NCBI GenBank assembly: GCA_019828595.1
Contig: JAHQRK010000043.1
Span: 1-64,000 of the forward strand
DNA length: 64,000 nucleotides
DNA from: Aphanomyces cochlioides
Taxonomy: Eukaryota > Oomycota > Saprolegniomycetes > Saprolegniales > Verrucalvaceae
Direction: 5' to 3'
Positions 50,275 through 62,500 of the stretch are shown here, in pieces (position 1 is the first letter of the stretch; every line of letters starts with the position of its first letter). The translations under genes and the position numbers were made by a program. The notes under the pieces are model-generated. The model searched no databases. It had not been told where the DNA came from and saw only the letters and a list, made by a program, of their open reading frames with translations.

Positions 50275-50290
50275 CCAACGACCACTTGTG
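50275..50290. repeat. Right target-site duplication of nested insertion B
   Basis: CCAACGACCACTTGTG is an exact match to 48102-48117. Copy 3 ORF2 resumes here with AGGTGCAAG. Confidence 0.92.
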
Positions 50291-51057
50291 AGGTGCAAGT
50301 TTGAGGACTTCGAATGGCAGAGCGTTGGGACCTGGCGCTGAGTTCGAACTGCTGTGTCGAATAGCATGATAGAACTCGTTGGCGCGCAAGGGAGCCGACA
50401 GCTCTTTCTGGGCTTGCTCTGGCAGTTGCTTGTGTCGAGTCAATGGGGTCAGAAATGACGACACTTCGTCTCCAGATCGCTGCACCTCGGGAGCTGCAAA
50501 CAAGTCCTTGTAGTAGTCGACCAGGACGTCAGACATGCCTTGTTGATTGGAGACAACATTTCCATTGACATCCACCAACTCTTTGAAGACTGTCTTCTTC
50601 AAGGGGGTAGGGACAGGGGACATGAAGTGGAACTTGGACGAGCGCTCTGCTTTGTACAAGTGAAGTTGGAACGCCTGGTCTTGACGAAACTGCTTGTCTC
50701 GATCTTGCAGCTCGTGAATTTGCTTTTGAAGGTCTCGCACTCGATCCACCAGCACTGAATCTTGACGCATGTTGGGGACTTGCAAAAGCGAAGCGATCTC
50801 GACAGCTAACTTCTTCAACGGCAGACGTTGTTTCTCCAATCGTTGAGAATGGAATTCTTTGAGTTGGGAGCGGATATCATTGACCAGTATGTCGTAGGCC
50901 TTGGAGATATTGTGGAATGTTGGAGACTTGTCCAAAAATCGATCCAGACATCCATGAACAATCTCGGCCGCTCGTGGTAGACGAAGTAGCCAAGTTGGAG
51001 CTTTCCATGATCCAGAGCCATGGCGCAATGTTTGACGCTTTGTGATGATACGACAAG

Positions 51058-51073
51058 CCACGTGGTCAGCCTG
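51058..51073. repeat. Left target-site duplication of nested insertion D
   Basis: CCACGTGGTCAGCCTG is repeated exactly at 54169-54184. It is copy 3 endonuclease-coding sequence (PQADHV), which marks D as a nested insertion. Confidence 0.92.
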
Positions 51074-51075
51074 AA

Positions 51076-54022
51076 ATTCACGAGCTGCAAGATCGAGACA
51101 AGCAGTTTCGTCAAGACCAGGCGTTCCAACTTCACTTGTACAAAGCAGAGCGCTCGTCCAAGTTCCACTTCATGTCCCCTGTCCCTACCCCCTTGAAGAA
51201 GACAGTCTTCAAAGAGTTGGTGGATGTCAATGGAAATGTTGTCTCCAATCAACAAGGCATGTCTGACGTCCTGGTCGACTACTACAAGGACTTGTTTGCA
51301 GCTCCCGAGGTGCAGCGATCTGGAGACGAAGTGTCGTCATTTCTGACCCCATTGACTCGACACAAGCAACTGCCAGAGCAAGCCCAGAAAGAGCTGTCGG
51401 CTCCCTTGCGCGCCAACGAGTTCTATCATGCTATTCGACACAGCAGTTCGAACTCAGCGCCAGGTCCCAACGCTCTGCCATTCGAAGTCCTCAAACTTGC
51501 ACCTCACAAGTGGTCGTTGGTATTGGAGCTGCTATTCACACACCAGCTCCATTCTCACCCTCGCTTGACTCCCATGCAACTTGTCAGTACGCTGGTGTTG
51601 CTGCACAAGAAAGGCCCCAAGTCACAAGCCAAGAACTATCGGCCCATTAGCCTACTCAACACGGATGTGAAAATCCTGACGAGTATTCTGGCTTATCGAC
51701 TCCAGCGCCACATTCGACACATCATCCACCCGGACCAGCAAGGCTTTATCCGTCGAAGCAATATCCAAACCAATATTGCACGACTGGATGACATGCTGCA
51801 CCACATCAAACTACACAGTCCGTCCTCGATGGTGGCACTGCTTGACTTTGAGAAAGCTTTTGATCGCGTGGACCACGCGTACTTGCTCCGCGTCCTCCGT
51901 CACTATGGCTTTCCCGAAACCTTTGTTGACATGGTTCGCGTACTGTACTCGGGCCGCAAGTCTCGCATCTTGGTGAACGGCTTCTTGTCCAAGCCAGTTC
52001 ACATCTCACGCGGTGTGTTGCAAGGTGATCCACTGTCGCCACTTCTGTTTGTGATCGCTTTGGAACCGATGTGCCAACTCCTACGGCAACACTCCAACTA
52101 TGGCATCAAGTGTGGGGATCGCTACCACACTGGGAGTTACTTTGCCGACGACTCGCAACTCTATGCGGCAAATGAGACGTGCCTCCACCGGCAGCTTGCA
52201 TTGGTTCAAACCTTTTGCGACAAGTCTGGTTTCCGACTCAACGTAGACAAGACCCAAATTCTGACCTACAGCCAGTTGAATGGGAACCTTGCCTCACTAC
52301 AAGTTACTTCCGACAGTCCCGTGAAGGCTCTTGGTATCTTGGTTGCGCCCAATCTTTCTCCATTGGCACGTTTCAATTACGTGTTTGAGAAGTTTGTGGC
52401 TCGCTTGTCTTTGTGGCTCTACAAGGCTCGAACCATGGCCGGAAAAGTCACTATCCTGCACAGCATATGTCTGCCTGTGTTATGGTACCAACTGGCTTTT
52501 GTCCCTGCCGACAAAGACCTGGCCAAAAAGATCGACAAGGCCATGCTTCAATTTATGCATGGTGAAGAAATCAACCCATCCTCCTCTGTCCATGGCCTCC
52601 GTTTGATCAAAAAGGAGATCCTATTCATGCCGAAGAAGTCCGGTGGCTTAGGCCTGCACCATGCACTTGCTTTATGGCAACAACACAACCGCTCTGTCAT
52701 GATCAGATGCATTCAAGCCATCACCACCCCACCCCGCAAGTCTGCCATGTCCGCCTGGATTACGCCGGGCTATACTCTCCTCGAGAAGGCTTTTCATCCA
52801 TGGGGTTCCCCCCGAGATCTCCTCTTGGCAAATGGCTCTTCTGCATTCATCAGACAACTGTACAAGAATCCCAATATCACTCCAATGTGGAAAGCCTTAT
52901 TGAGTAGCTGGTTTGAATCCCGCTGGACTCCGTACGGCTGTCCAAATCACATCTCATCTTTGGATGTTCCCCTTTGGCACAACTCGTATCTGCCTGGACT
53001 CGAAGACCTATACGATCAGTGCTACATCGACGCAAGACCAAGCCAATGTATTGGCTTCGCTTCACATCACGAAGTTGTCGCATTTGTTGACTCCGTGCCA
53101 GCGAGTTTGGCCAGCTTCGATCTTGTTCGACAAAATCAACCGTGCCTGCCGCCAAGCCAATTTTGTCCCTCCAACGAAACAATGGATCTCAATCTTGGTG
53201 ACCAAGTTATCACGATTGTTTGAGATTGTTTCTGAAGAGGATGCTCCCGTGTTCCACTTGCCGACGCCAAGCTCTGAATGGATGGAATGGCACTGGATAA
53301 TTCACCCTGACTCGAGTCCGATCTTGTTGGCGCTTGCGACTTCGAAATCGGCTAAGATCAGAGCTTCTCCAGCTGTCAGCTCGTCCATTCTTCCTACCAA
53401 GCATCTCAACCTGCCATCCAACTTTTACGAAGACCACAAGCGCCTTACCCAACTTGCCGCCTTCCTCCAACCCGACCACATTCTCCCTCGATATGGAGAG
53501 TTCATTTTCAAGACCCTTCTCCGCGCCAACGCCATGCAATATCTGTTTCAGTACCAAGACCCCAAGCCGACGTGTGTCTTCTGTCGTGTCAATGAGACGT
53601 ACGAGCATTTCCTGTTCTCTTGTGGATATGGTCAATCTGTTTGGTATTTCTTCAAGACAATCCAGCGACTGCTCGAGTGTTCCTTTCCGTCCACGTGTCT
53701 GGAAATGTTCTACGAGACGCCCAAGCCGTCCGATGGATACTACATCCGTGGCTATCTGAAGATCTGGCCGATTGTCCGAGCCTGCGTGTATTATCAAATA
53801 TGGCTCCAACGTGCCGATCGCACCTTTCGACCCGACCTCACAGCGAAGAGTCCGATGGAAGTTGCCATTCAGGCTGCCTCTTTGATCAAGCTACATCTAC
53901 AACAGCTCCTGGTTGATCTCCCTCTCAAGAAGGGATACACCAAGGTATTCAATGTGCTCAAGCATCTATCTTCGGACCCCTGGTTACATCAACACGCCAT
54001 TCCTGACAGCGTCGTTTCATGA
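51076..54022 (+). pseudogene. ORF2 fragment of insertion D, with 2-bp deletion
   Basis: The frame is open from IHELQ through the complete reverse transcriptase (NYRPIS, LDFEKAFD, QGDPLSP, FADD). Two bases are missing near 53022-53024 (GTGCTACATC, where others have GTGCTCTACATC), which shifts the frame and stops it at 53223. The remainder, including the zinc finger, is open in the other frame to 54022. The endonuclease is absent through 5' truncation. Confidence 0.9.
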
Positions 54023-54041
54023 GTGAGCTAACGGCTCACTC
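54021..54041 (+). promoter_or_regulatory. Perfect stem-loop at the ORF2 stop codon (insertion D)
   Basis: GAGTGAGC (54021-54028) pairs with GCTCACTC (54034-54041) around the loop TAACG. The first arm overlaps the TGA stop at 54020-54022. Copy 6 has the same perfect form at 63691-63711 on the minus strand. Other copies have a shorter or mismatched stem. Confidence 0.65.
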
Positions 54042-54168
54042 ACTTCATCTCCTGTTCAATGACCACTTTGCCATATTCTGTTTTCCAAGTTCTATTTATA
54101 CAGTACGAGGCAAATTAGTAAGTCATTAGGGCCTTTGCTCAAAAATAAGGTTAATACAACTCATTTAA

Positions 54169-54184
54169 CCACGTGGTCAGCCTG
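54169..54184. repeat. Right target-site duplication of nested insertion D
   Basis: CCACGTGGTCAGCCTG is an exact match to 51058-51073. Copy 3 resumes here. Confidence 0.92.
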
Positions 54185-54237
54185 TGGAACGTGTGGCATG
54201 TGCGTCGCCTTCCAATGACGAAGACCCGCCAAGGTGG
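54169..54237 (-). pseudogene. LINE copy 3 ORF2, 5'-most remnant
   Basis: About 23 codons of the endonuclease (LAGLRHWKATHMPHVPQADH) remain before the truncated 5' end of copy 3 meets satellite at AAGGTGG / GTATCTC. In full-length copies this stretch continues into NRLDYIF. The truncation point shares GTGG with the satellite target. Confidence 0.88.
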
Positions 54238-55244
54238 GTATCTCGATGGGGTCGAGATGTGCATGTGGCACGTGGGTACCAAAAGTGGAGAAAAAGTGGC
54301 ATCGAGATGCATTTTGTGGGGTATGATTGGGACTATCGCGTGTTGATTTCGGACCAAGTTGATGCTTGGTCGTCCACCACACGAGCATGACACCTTTCAA
54401 ACATGCCAGACGTGGCGAGTGGGTATCTCGATGGGGTCGAGATGTGCATGTGGCACGTGGGTACCAAAAGTGGAGAAAAAGTGGCATCGAGATGCATTTT
54501 GTGGGGTATGATTGGGACTATCGCGTGTTGATTTCGGACCAAGTTGATGCTTGGTCGTCCACCACACGAGCATGACACCTTTCAAACATGCCAGACGTGG
54601 CGAGTGGGTATCTCGATGGGGTCGAGATGTGCATGTGGCACGTGGGTACCAAAAGTGGAGAAAAAGTGGCATCGAGATGCATTTTGTGGGGTATGATTGG
54701 GACTATCGCGTGTTGATTTCGGACCAAGTTGATGCTTGGTCGTCCACCACACGAGCATGACACCTTTCAAACATGCCAGACGTGGCGAGTGGGTATCTCG
54801 ATGGGGTCGAGATGTGCATGTGGCACGTGGGTACCAAAAGTGGAGAAAAAGTGGCATCGAGATGCATTTTGTGGGGTATGATTGGGACTATCGCGTGTTG
54901 ATTTCGGACCAAGTTGATGCTTGGTCGTCCACCACACGAGCATGACACCTTTCAAACATGCCAGACGTGGCGAGTGGGTATCTCGATGGGGTCGAGATGT
55001 GCATGTGGCACGTGGGTACCAAGTGGAGAAAAAGTGGCATCGAGATGCATTTTGTGGGGTATGATTGGGACTATCGCGTGTTGATTTCGGACCAAGTTGA
55101 TGCTTGGTCGTCCACCACACGAGCATGACACCTTTCAAACATGCCAGACGTGGCGAGTGGGTATCTCGATGGGGTCGAGATGTGCATGTGGCACGTGGGT
55201 ACCAAAAGTGGAGAAAAAGTGGCATCGAGATGCATTTTGTGGGG
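54238..55244. repeat. Satellite block 4, about 5.4 monomers
   Basis: All units are of the GATTGGGAC type; one is of the 183-bp class (CCAAGTGG near 55020). The block continues the monomer phase broken at 45451, which supports a clean insertion of copy 3. It ends at TGCATTTTGTGGGG, the left duplication of copy 5. No gene is seen. Confidence 0.95.
55231..55244. repeat. Left target-site duplication of LINE copy 5
   Basis: TGCATTTTGTGGGG matches 62625-62638 exactly and is normal satellite sequence. One base at the far end is ambiguous because the element may end in AAG or AAGT. Confidence 0.9.
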
Positions 55245-55390
55245 TTAAATGAGTTGTATTAACCTTATTTTTGAGCAAAGGCCCTAATGACTTACTAATT
55301 TGCCTCGTACTGTATAAATAGAACTTGGAAAACAGAATATGGCAAAGTGGTCATTGAACAGGAAATGAAGTGGTGAGCCGTCATGCTCAC
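55245..55390 (-). other. 3' UTR of LINE copy 5
   Basis: The standard 146-nt tail carries the 14-nt motif at 55297-55310 and the 6-bp stem variant (GTGAGC / GCTCAC) shared with copy 2. A private G-to-A change (CAGGAAATG for CAGGAGATG) lies near 55363. Confidence 0.8.
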
Positions 55391-58300
55391 TCATGAAACG
55401 ACGCTGTCAGGAATGATGTGTTGACGTAACCAGGGGTCCGAAGATAGATGCTTGAGCACATTGAATACCTTGGTGTATCCCTTCTTGAGAGGGAGATCAA
55501 CCAGGAGCTGTTGTAGATGTAGCTTGATCAAAGAGGCAGCATGAATGGCAACTTCCATCGGACTCTTCGCTGTGAGGTCGGGTCGAAAGGTGCGATCGGC
55601 ACGTTGGAGCCATATTTGATAATACACGCAGGCTCGGACAATCGGCCATATCTTCAGATAGCCACGGATGTAGTATCCATCGGACGGCTTGGGCGTCTCG
55701 TAGAACATTTCCAGACACGTGGACGGAAAGGAACACTCGAGCAGTCGCTGGATTGTCTTGAAGAAATACCAAACAGATTGATCATATCCACAAGAGAACA
55801 GGAAATGCTCGTACGTCTCATTGACACGACAGAAGACACACGTCGGCTTGGGGTCTTGGTACTGAAACAGATATTGCATGGCGTTGGCGCGGAGAAGGGT
55901 CTTGAAAATGAACTCTCCATATCGAGGGAGAATGTGGTCGGGTTGGAGGAAGGCGGCAAGTTGGGTAAGGCGCTTGTGGTCTTCGTAAAAGTTGGATGGC
56001 AGGTTGAGATGCTTGGTAGGAAGAATGGACGAGCTGACAGCTGGAGAAGCTCTGATCTTAGCCGATTTCGAAGTCGCAAGCGCCAACAAGATCGGACTCG
56101 AGTCAGGGTGAATTATCCAGTGCCATTCCATCCATTCAGAGCTTGGCGTCGGCAAGTGGAACACGGGAGCATCCTCTTCAGAAACAATCTCAAACAATCG
56201 TGATAACTTGGTCACCAAGATTGAGATCCATTGTTTCGTTGGAGGGACAAAATTGGCTTGGCGGCAGGCACGGTTGATTTTGTCGAACAAGATCGAAGCT
56301 GGCCAAACTCGCTGGCACGGAGTCAACAAATGCGACAACTTCGTGATGTGAAGCGAAGCCAATACATTGGCTTGGTCTTGCGTCGATGTAGAGCACTGAT
56401 CGTATAGGTCTTCGAGTCCAGGCAGATACGAGTTGTGCCAAAGGGGAACATCCAAAGATGAGATGTGATTTGGACAGCCGTACGGAGTCCAGCGGGATTC
56501 AAACCAGCTACTCAATAAGGCTTTCCACATTGGAGTGATATTGGGATTCTTGTACAGTCGTCTGATGAATGCAGAAGAGCCATTTGCCAAGAGGAGATCT
56601 CGGGGGGAACCCCATGGATGAAAAGCCTTCTCGAGGAGAGTATAGCCCGGCGTAATCCAGGCGGACATGGCAGACTTGCGGGGTGGGGTGGTGATGGCTT
56701 GAATGCATCTGATCATGACAGAGCGGTTGTGTTGTTGCCATAAAGCAAGTGCATGGTGCAGGCCTAAGCCACCGGACTTCTTCGGCATGAATAGGATCTC
56801 CTTTTTGATCAAACGGAGGCCATGGACAGAGGAGGATGGGTTGATTTCTTCACCATGCATAAATTGAAGCATGGCCTTGTCGATCTTTTTGGCCAGGTCT
56901 TTGTCGGCAGGGACAAAAGCCAGTTGGTACCATAACACAGGCAGACATATGCTGTGCAGGATAGTGACTTTTCCGGCCATGGTTCGAGCCTTGTAGAGCC
57001 ACAAAGACAAGCGAGCCACAAACTTTCTCAAACACGTAATTGAAACGTGCCAATGGAGAAAGATTGGGCGCAACCAAGATACCAAGAGCCTTCACGGGAC
57101 TGTCGGAAGTAACTTGTAGTGAGGCAAGGTTCCCATTCAACTGGCTGTAGGTCAGAATTTGGGTCTTGTCTACGTTGAGTCGGAAACCAGACTTGTCGCA
57201 AAAGGTTTGAACCAATGCAAGCTGCCGGTGGAGGCACGTCTCATTTGCCGCATAGAGTTGCGAGTCGTCGGCAAAGTAACTCCCAGTGTGGTAGCGATCC
57301 CCACACTTGATGCCATAGTTGGAGTGTTGCCGTAGGAGTTGGCACATCGGTTCCAAAGCGATCACAAACAGAAGTGGCGACAGTGGATCACCTTGCAACA
57401 CACCGCGTGAGATGTGAACTGGCTTGGACAAGAAGCCGTTCACCAAGATGCGAGACTTGCGGCCCGAGTACAGTACGCGAACCATGTCAACAAAGGTTTC
57501 GGGAAAGCCATAGTGACGGAGGACGCGGAGCAAGTACGCGTGGTCCACGCGATCAAAAGCTTTCTCAAAGTCAAGCAGTGCCACCATCGAGGACGGACTG
57601 TGTAGTTTGATGTGGTGCAGCATGTCATCCAGTCGTGCAATATTGGTTTGGATATTGCTTCGACGGATAAAGCCTTGCTGGTCCGGGTGGATGATGTGTC
57701 GAATGTGGCGCTGGAGTCGATAAGCCAGAATACTCGTCAGGATTTTCACATCCGTGTTGAGTAGGCTAATGGGCCGATAGTTCTTGGCCTGTGACTTGGG
57801 GCCTTTCTTGTGCAGCAACACCAGCGTACTGACAAGTTGCATGGGAGTCAAGCGAGGGTGAGAATGGAGCTGGTGTGTGAATAGCAGCTCCAATACCAAC
57901 GACCACTTGTGAGGTGCAAGTTTGAGGACTTCGAATGGCAGAGCGTTGGGACCTGGCGCTGAGTTCGAACTGCTGTGTCGAATAGCATGATAGAACTCGT
58001 TGGCGCGCAAGGGAGCCGACAGCTCTTTCTGGGCTTGCTCTGGCAGTTGCTTGTGTCGAGTCAATGGGGTCAGAAATGACGACACTTCGTCTCCAGATCG
58101 CTGCACCTCGGGAGCTGCAAACAAGTCCTTGTAGTAGTCGACCAGGACGTCAGACATGCCTTGTTGATTGGAGACAACATTTCCATTGACATCCACCAAC
58201 TCTTTGAAGACTGTCTTCTTCAAGGGGGCAGGGACAGGGGACATGAAGTGGAACTTGGACGAGCGCTCTGCTTTGTACAAGTGAAGTTGGAACGCCTGGT

Positions 58301-59447
58301 CTTGACGAAACTGCTTGTCTCGATCTTGCAGCTCGTGAATTTGCTTTTGAAGGTCTCGCACTCGATCCACCAGCACTGAATCTTGACGCATGTTGGGGAC
58401 TTGCAAAAGCGAAGCGATCTCGACAGCTAACTTCTTCAACGGCAGACGTTGTTTCTCCAATCGTTGAGAATGGAATTCTTTGAGTTGGGAGCGGATATCA
58501 TTGACCAGTATGTCGTAGGCCTTGGAGATATTGTGGAATGTTGGAGACTTGTCCAAAAATCGATCCAGACATCCATGAACAATCTCGGCCGCTCGTGGTA
58601 GACGAAGTAGCCAAGTTGGAGCTTTCCATGATCCAGAGCCATGGCGCAATGTTTGACGCTTTGTGATGATACGACATGCCACGTGGTCAGCCTGTGGAAC
58701 GTGTGGCATGTGCGTCGCCTTCCAATGACGAAGACCCGCCAAGGTGGACGAACAAAAGATGTAGTCAAGTCGGTTGGTGAGTGTGGGACTTGTGAAGGTT
58801 CTTGCCACGGGGTTTTGACGGCGAAACAGATCCACCAGAGACAAACTGTGCATCCATTGTTCCAGTTGAAGGGTGCCGGCCATGGTGGAGGTACTGGGTC
58901 TCAACGAATCCAAATCTTTGTTGAGAGTGCAGTTGAAATCTCCTCCAACAATGTGGAGCGCATGTGGAGGAAAGTCGCGTGGCAATTCTTCGAAGTAACT
59001 TGCTCGTTCTTGGAAGGCTGCCGGCGCATAGATATTGTGGAGAACGACTGTCAGTGGGCCCAGAGTACATCGCACTTGTAGATAACGACCACGAAGCACT
59101 GGTTTGTCATGAGGGACTTGAGTGGCGTTCTTCAAAGGAGAGTGAGGATGTATCAACGTAGCCAGACCTCCAGTGGCTGGCGACGTGGATACTTCAGGGT
59201 AAATAGGCTCTTCAAAGAACAAAGAGCCTTCATGGTTTGTGATGCGTTGCCAATGGAACGCAACACGGTCGTGGAGACTTGGCGTGCGGAAACGGGTTTC
59301 TTGGATAAAGGAAACGTCGTGAACACTTGATAGTTTGTCGAGGATGTACCGATGACTGTTGGAGAAGCCATTGGTGTTGAGGGAGATGATTTGTGGGTCC
59401 CAGTCCACGAGTTCAGTTGGGACATCGGAGAAGTTGTTGTCAATCAT
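55391..59447 (-). pseudogene. LINE copy 5 ORF2, one-base insertion in the region after the RT core
   Basis: It has the same domain order as copy 2. From the ATG at 59447 the frame is open through the endonuclease and the reverse transcriptase catalytic motifs. An extra T at about 57023-57026 (AACTTTCTC, where others have AACTTCTC) shifts the frame after YVFEK, and reading ends at 56850. The rest is open in the shifted frame to the normal stop at 55391, so this is the only lesion I see. The second residue is Ile (ATGATTGAC) where copies 1 and 2 have Ser. The finger is followed by Asp (SCGYDQSVW). Confidence 0.93.
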
Positions 59448-59525
59448 CACGAGTACAGATGAAAATGAGTAGAATGGAGGGGTCAGAGGGGAGGTTGAAA
59501 TGGATTGAAGCAGGGGATAGAAGCC

Positions 59526-62500
59526 TTAGAGTTGATCGTCCTCCAAATCGAGGGGATCAATTTCGTCGGCGTTCATGGAGTGGTGAGCTTTGCTGCAGAG
59601 CTCGTCGATGTGGTAATTGTTGGTGATGCTTTTGAGCATCGAGATGGCCGACAAGACGGGAGCCGGCAAAGTGAACTTCTCGAGATTGTCGCTGAAGTTT
59701 TCGATCAAAGCAAACAGCGACCAGTCAGTCAAGCAGTTGGTGTCAGGCAATCTTGTTGCTTCTTGGTTCAATAGAACAGTCAGTGCCTCCGAGTTTGTGT
59801 AGAGGTCTGGGGCCCGATTTGAGAGGAATAAGTCAATCGTAGCAAGTGCAAAGAGGATGCGCTTGATCTCTGGTATGTCCGTGGTCAATTCTTCCAAGAT
59901 TTCTGACGGGTGAATCTTGTATTGAGCCATGAAGTTGACGTGATGTTTGTAGTTGTGAGGCTTGCCTTGAGCTTTTAACAAAGCCATCTTGCGCTCAATA
60001 GTCTTGGTTGCAACAAGTGACTGAAACAAACTGAGGTCTTCATCTTGTGCGTACATAGCATGTGCAACGAGCTGAGGATCATCTCGCAAAATGCGTTGAC
60101 ATTCGGTGATACTGCCTTCGACTTTCTTGTCTCGAATGATCTTCTTCGCCAATTCGAGGTGGGCTGCAGCAGACTTGTCAAGTCGTTGTTTCTTCGCTTT
60201 GCCTTTGGTCTTTTTCGGGCGTGGCGCACTTGAATCTTCCAATACAATTCGAGGCACTGCAAAGTCTTCAAACGAGAGTTCCACGTCGTCTTCTTCGAGG
60301 ATATGAAAACGGTTGGATGTCGGCAGGGGATCCAAACGTGGGGACGAAGGCAAAGTACGTTTTGGAGCTGGTCCAGACCGGTAGCCCGTTACCAATTGAA
60401 GGTCCAGCGAGTTCTTGGGCTGCTCACTTGGTGGAGCAAGAGCGGGCGATTCGTTGGTAGACATTTCCACATCTTCTTGTTGTTTGTCTTGTCCATTGTT
60501 GTTAGGGGGATCGCTGTCACCAGACATATCGACATCAGAGCCATGAGAAGGAGCTGTTGGCTGTGGTTGTTCATCTTGACCATCTTCAGATGCCTCAGTT
60601 GAGTCGGCCTTGCCTTCCGCATTTGTTCCAGGGTCTTGATCATGATCGTCTCCATCATGTTCAGGTTCTTTTTCTCCTGACGGAGGAGATTTTGCCGCTG
60701 CCTTGGCCGCTTTTGCCTTCGCTTTTTCAGCCTTGGCCTCTGCACGTCGTGAAACAATCGACGGAGGCAATGTCTTGTTCAGAGCAGCGATCTTGTGCTG
60801 AAACACGACGACAAAAGGCTGACCCGACGGATCCGTAATGGTGATTTCGCGTAGTGCGTCGCCGGATTTTGGCACCAACACTGCAGGAGGCGCAGGCGAC
60901 TTGAAAATGACTCTCAAATGCGGCGACTTGATGTTCTGACCAGCAGTAGGGTTGAATGCTGCTATCACTGACTTGGTCAATGCAGCCATTTTCTTGACAA
61001 TTGCCTTGGCCATCGAAGGGTGACTGACCTTGTTGAACGTAACGTAGTAGTTGTTGCCATAACGCGAGTACTTGGGAACCAGGAAATCTTTGCCACCAAG
61101 TCGAAACGTTGTGCCTCCCATTTCCACGCACGTAGACAAGTTGTAACTTGAGATCACAATGGTCTGTGGGTTCTTCTTGTGGATCAAAATGTTCGGAAAT
61201 TTGGAGCCCCATAACGAACCAGGATTTTCCTTGACAAATTGATCGCAGATGACTTTTTCGGACCAGTCCTTGTAGCCTTCGCCCAACTTGACTGTGAGCT
61301 CGTACACTTGGGACTGGGGGGTGAGCAAAATGTTTTCAATGAAGGCGTCCATGTCACCAGAGTCTTTGTAGAATGCGTCCGCCATGGCCTCGCATCGCGC
61401 AATATCGTCATCGGCAACAGCATGAGCACCAGTGTTGCGGTGTTTTGCGCCTTTGGGAGCATTGCCTTGCTTGGAATCTTTCTTGGACGAAGCTGAATCC
61501 TTGCCGGGAGTCTTTTGCGTCCATGGATTGGCCTTTTCAGCGTTTTGTTGCTCTTGATCGCCTTGTATTTTGTCTGCCGCGGAAGGAGGGTCAACAGCGC
61601 CATTTCCTTGAGCAACGGATTTGTCGACAATGTCTTGATTTGACTGGTCATTGTCATTGTTTGTCGATTGTTCCTCTTGAATAACTTCTCCAGGAGTATC
61701 ACACGGCTTCGCTTGGCCGTTAATGTCGCCTGACCCATCAACCTCCGAGTGAATTTGAGTATTTCCCTCGTCGGTTAAGGCCTCGGTTTCAGTAGAATCC
61801 TTCCCCTCGGCGTCTCCAGAGACCATATCCACGTCCTCTTGAGATTGTTCTTCTTCCTCTCCCGTTCTAGGAGGCTCAGCACAGGGGGCGACGCGGTTGG
61901 TGGCTGCTGGCTCAGTCCCATTGGTCACGAGAAAGGCCGGGGCCAGACCCCCAGTGACAGGGGTAGAAGGGGAATCCATGCCATCCCCGCAGCACGGTGA
62001 CTGGGGTACACCATTGCTCCGGCGAGAACCCAAATCGGGATACCGCCCCCGCCCCTCCGAAGAGGCCCCTGGGGGGAAGTAGACAGAACCGCAGGGTGTG
62101 CCCATAGGGGGGGCCCTCGTAGCCTCTAGGGCTGGCATGGACCCCGTTTTCTCGCCGCCTTCACTGGGGATCGACTCCAATTGGAGTCCAGGGAAGCAGC
62201 CACCACAGGCACAAGGCCCCAGTGGTTCGCCCTCCTGAGTGAGGGCTTCGCTAGACAAGTTAACGACAGTGGTCTGGGGGTCAACCACTGACCCACTGAG
62301 GTTGACCCCCCCTGGAACTCCGGCGAGTGGAGCACCAGGTGAAGCGCTGGTGGAGCGAGACGCAGATTGGTCTCCAGAGACGCCATTGGGGTCGAACTCG
62401 ACCTCCACTTCGGCCCTAGGGTTAGGTGTAGAGACATTACTCACACCACTTCCGCCATCCTGATTGGACGACGAAAGTGGGTGAGGTGATACAATACCTG

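Larger units (their letters stand above)
50275..51073 (-). pseudogene. LINE copy 3 ORF2, middle segment
   Basis: This is open reading frame from the end of the endonuclease (VACRIITK) through the linker (QIHELQDRDKQ, SAPGPNALPFEVLK) to HKWSLV. It continues copy 3 upstream of insertion B and is interrupted on its other side by insertion D within the PQADHVACR region. No internal stop is seen. Confidence 0.88.
51074..54168 (+). mobile_element. Nested LINE insertion D, 5'-truncated (3095 bp)
   Basis: The plus-strand copy starts in the ORF2 linker (IHELQDRDKQ) and ends with the standard 146-nt 3' UTR and TTAA. An exact 16-bp duplication flanks it. It shares several private variants with copy 5 (for example Pro in SVPAS and His in EDHKR), so it belongs to a different lineage from insertion B. 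Its 3' UTR hairpin has the perfect 8-bp form also found in copy 6. Confidence 0.94.
45452..54237 (-). mobile_element. LINE copy 3, 5'-truncated and split by two nested insertions
   Basis: Three minus-strand pieces belong to one element: 45452-48117, 50275-51073 and 54169-54237. They join colinearly in ORF2 once the plus-strand insertions B and D and their duplications are removed. The element runs from the 3' end into the endonuclease domain and stops there, fused to satellite at AAGGTGG / GTATCTC. Satellite on the left ends CGAGTGG and on the right resumes exactly at GTATCTC, so there is no long target-site duplication, only a shared GTGG. ORF1 and the 5' UTR are absent. Confidence 0.92.
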
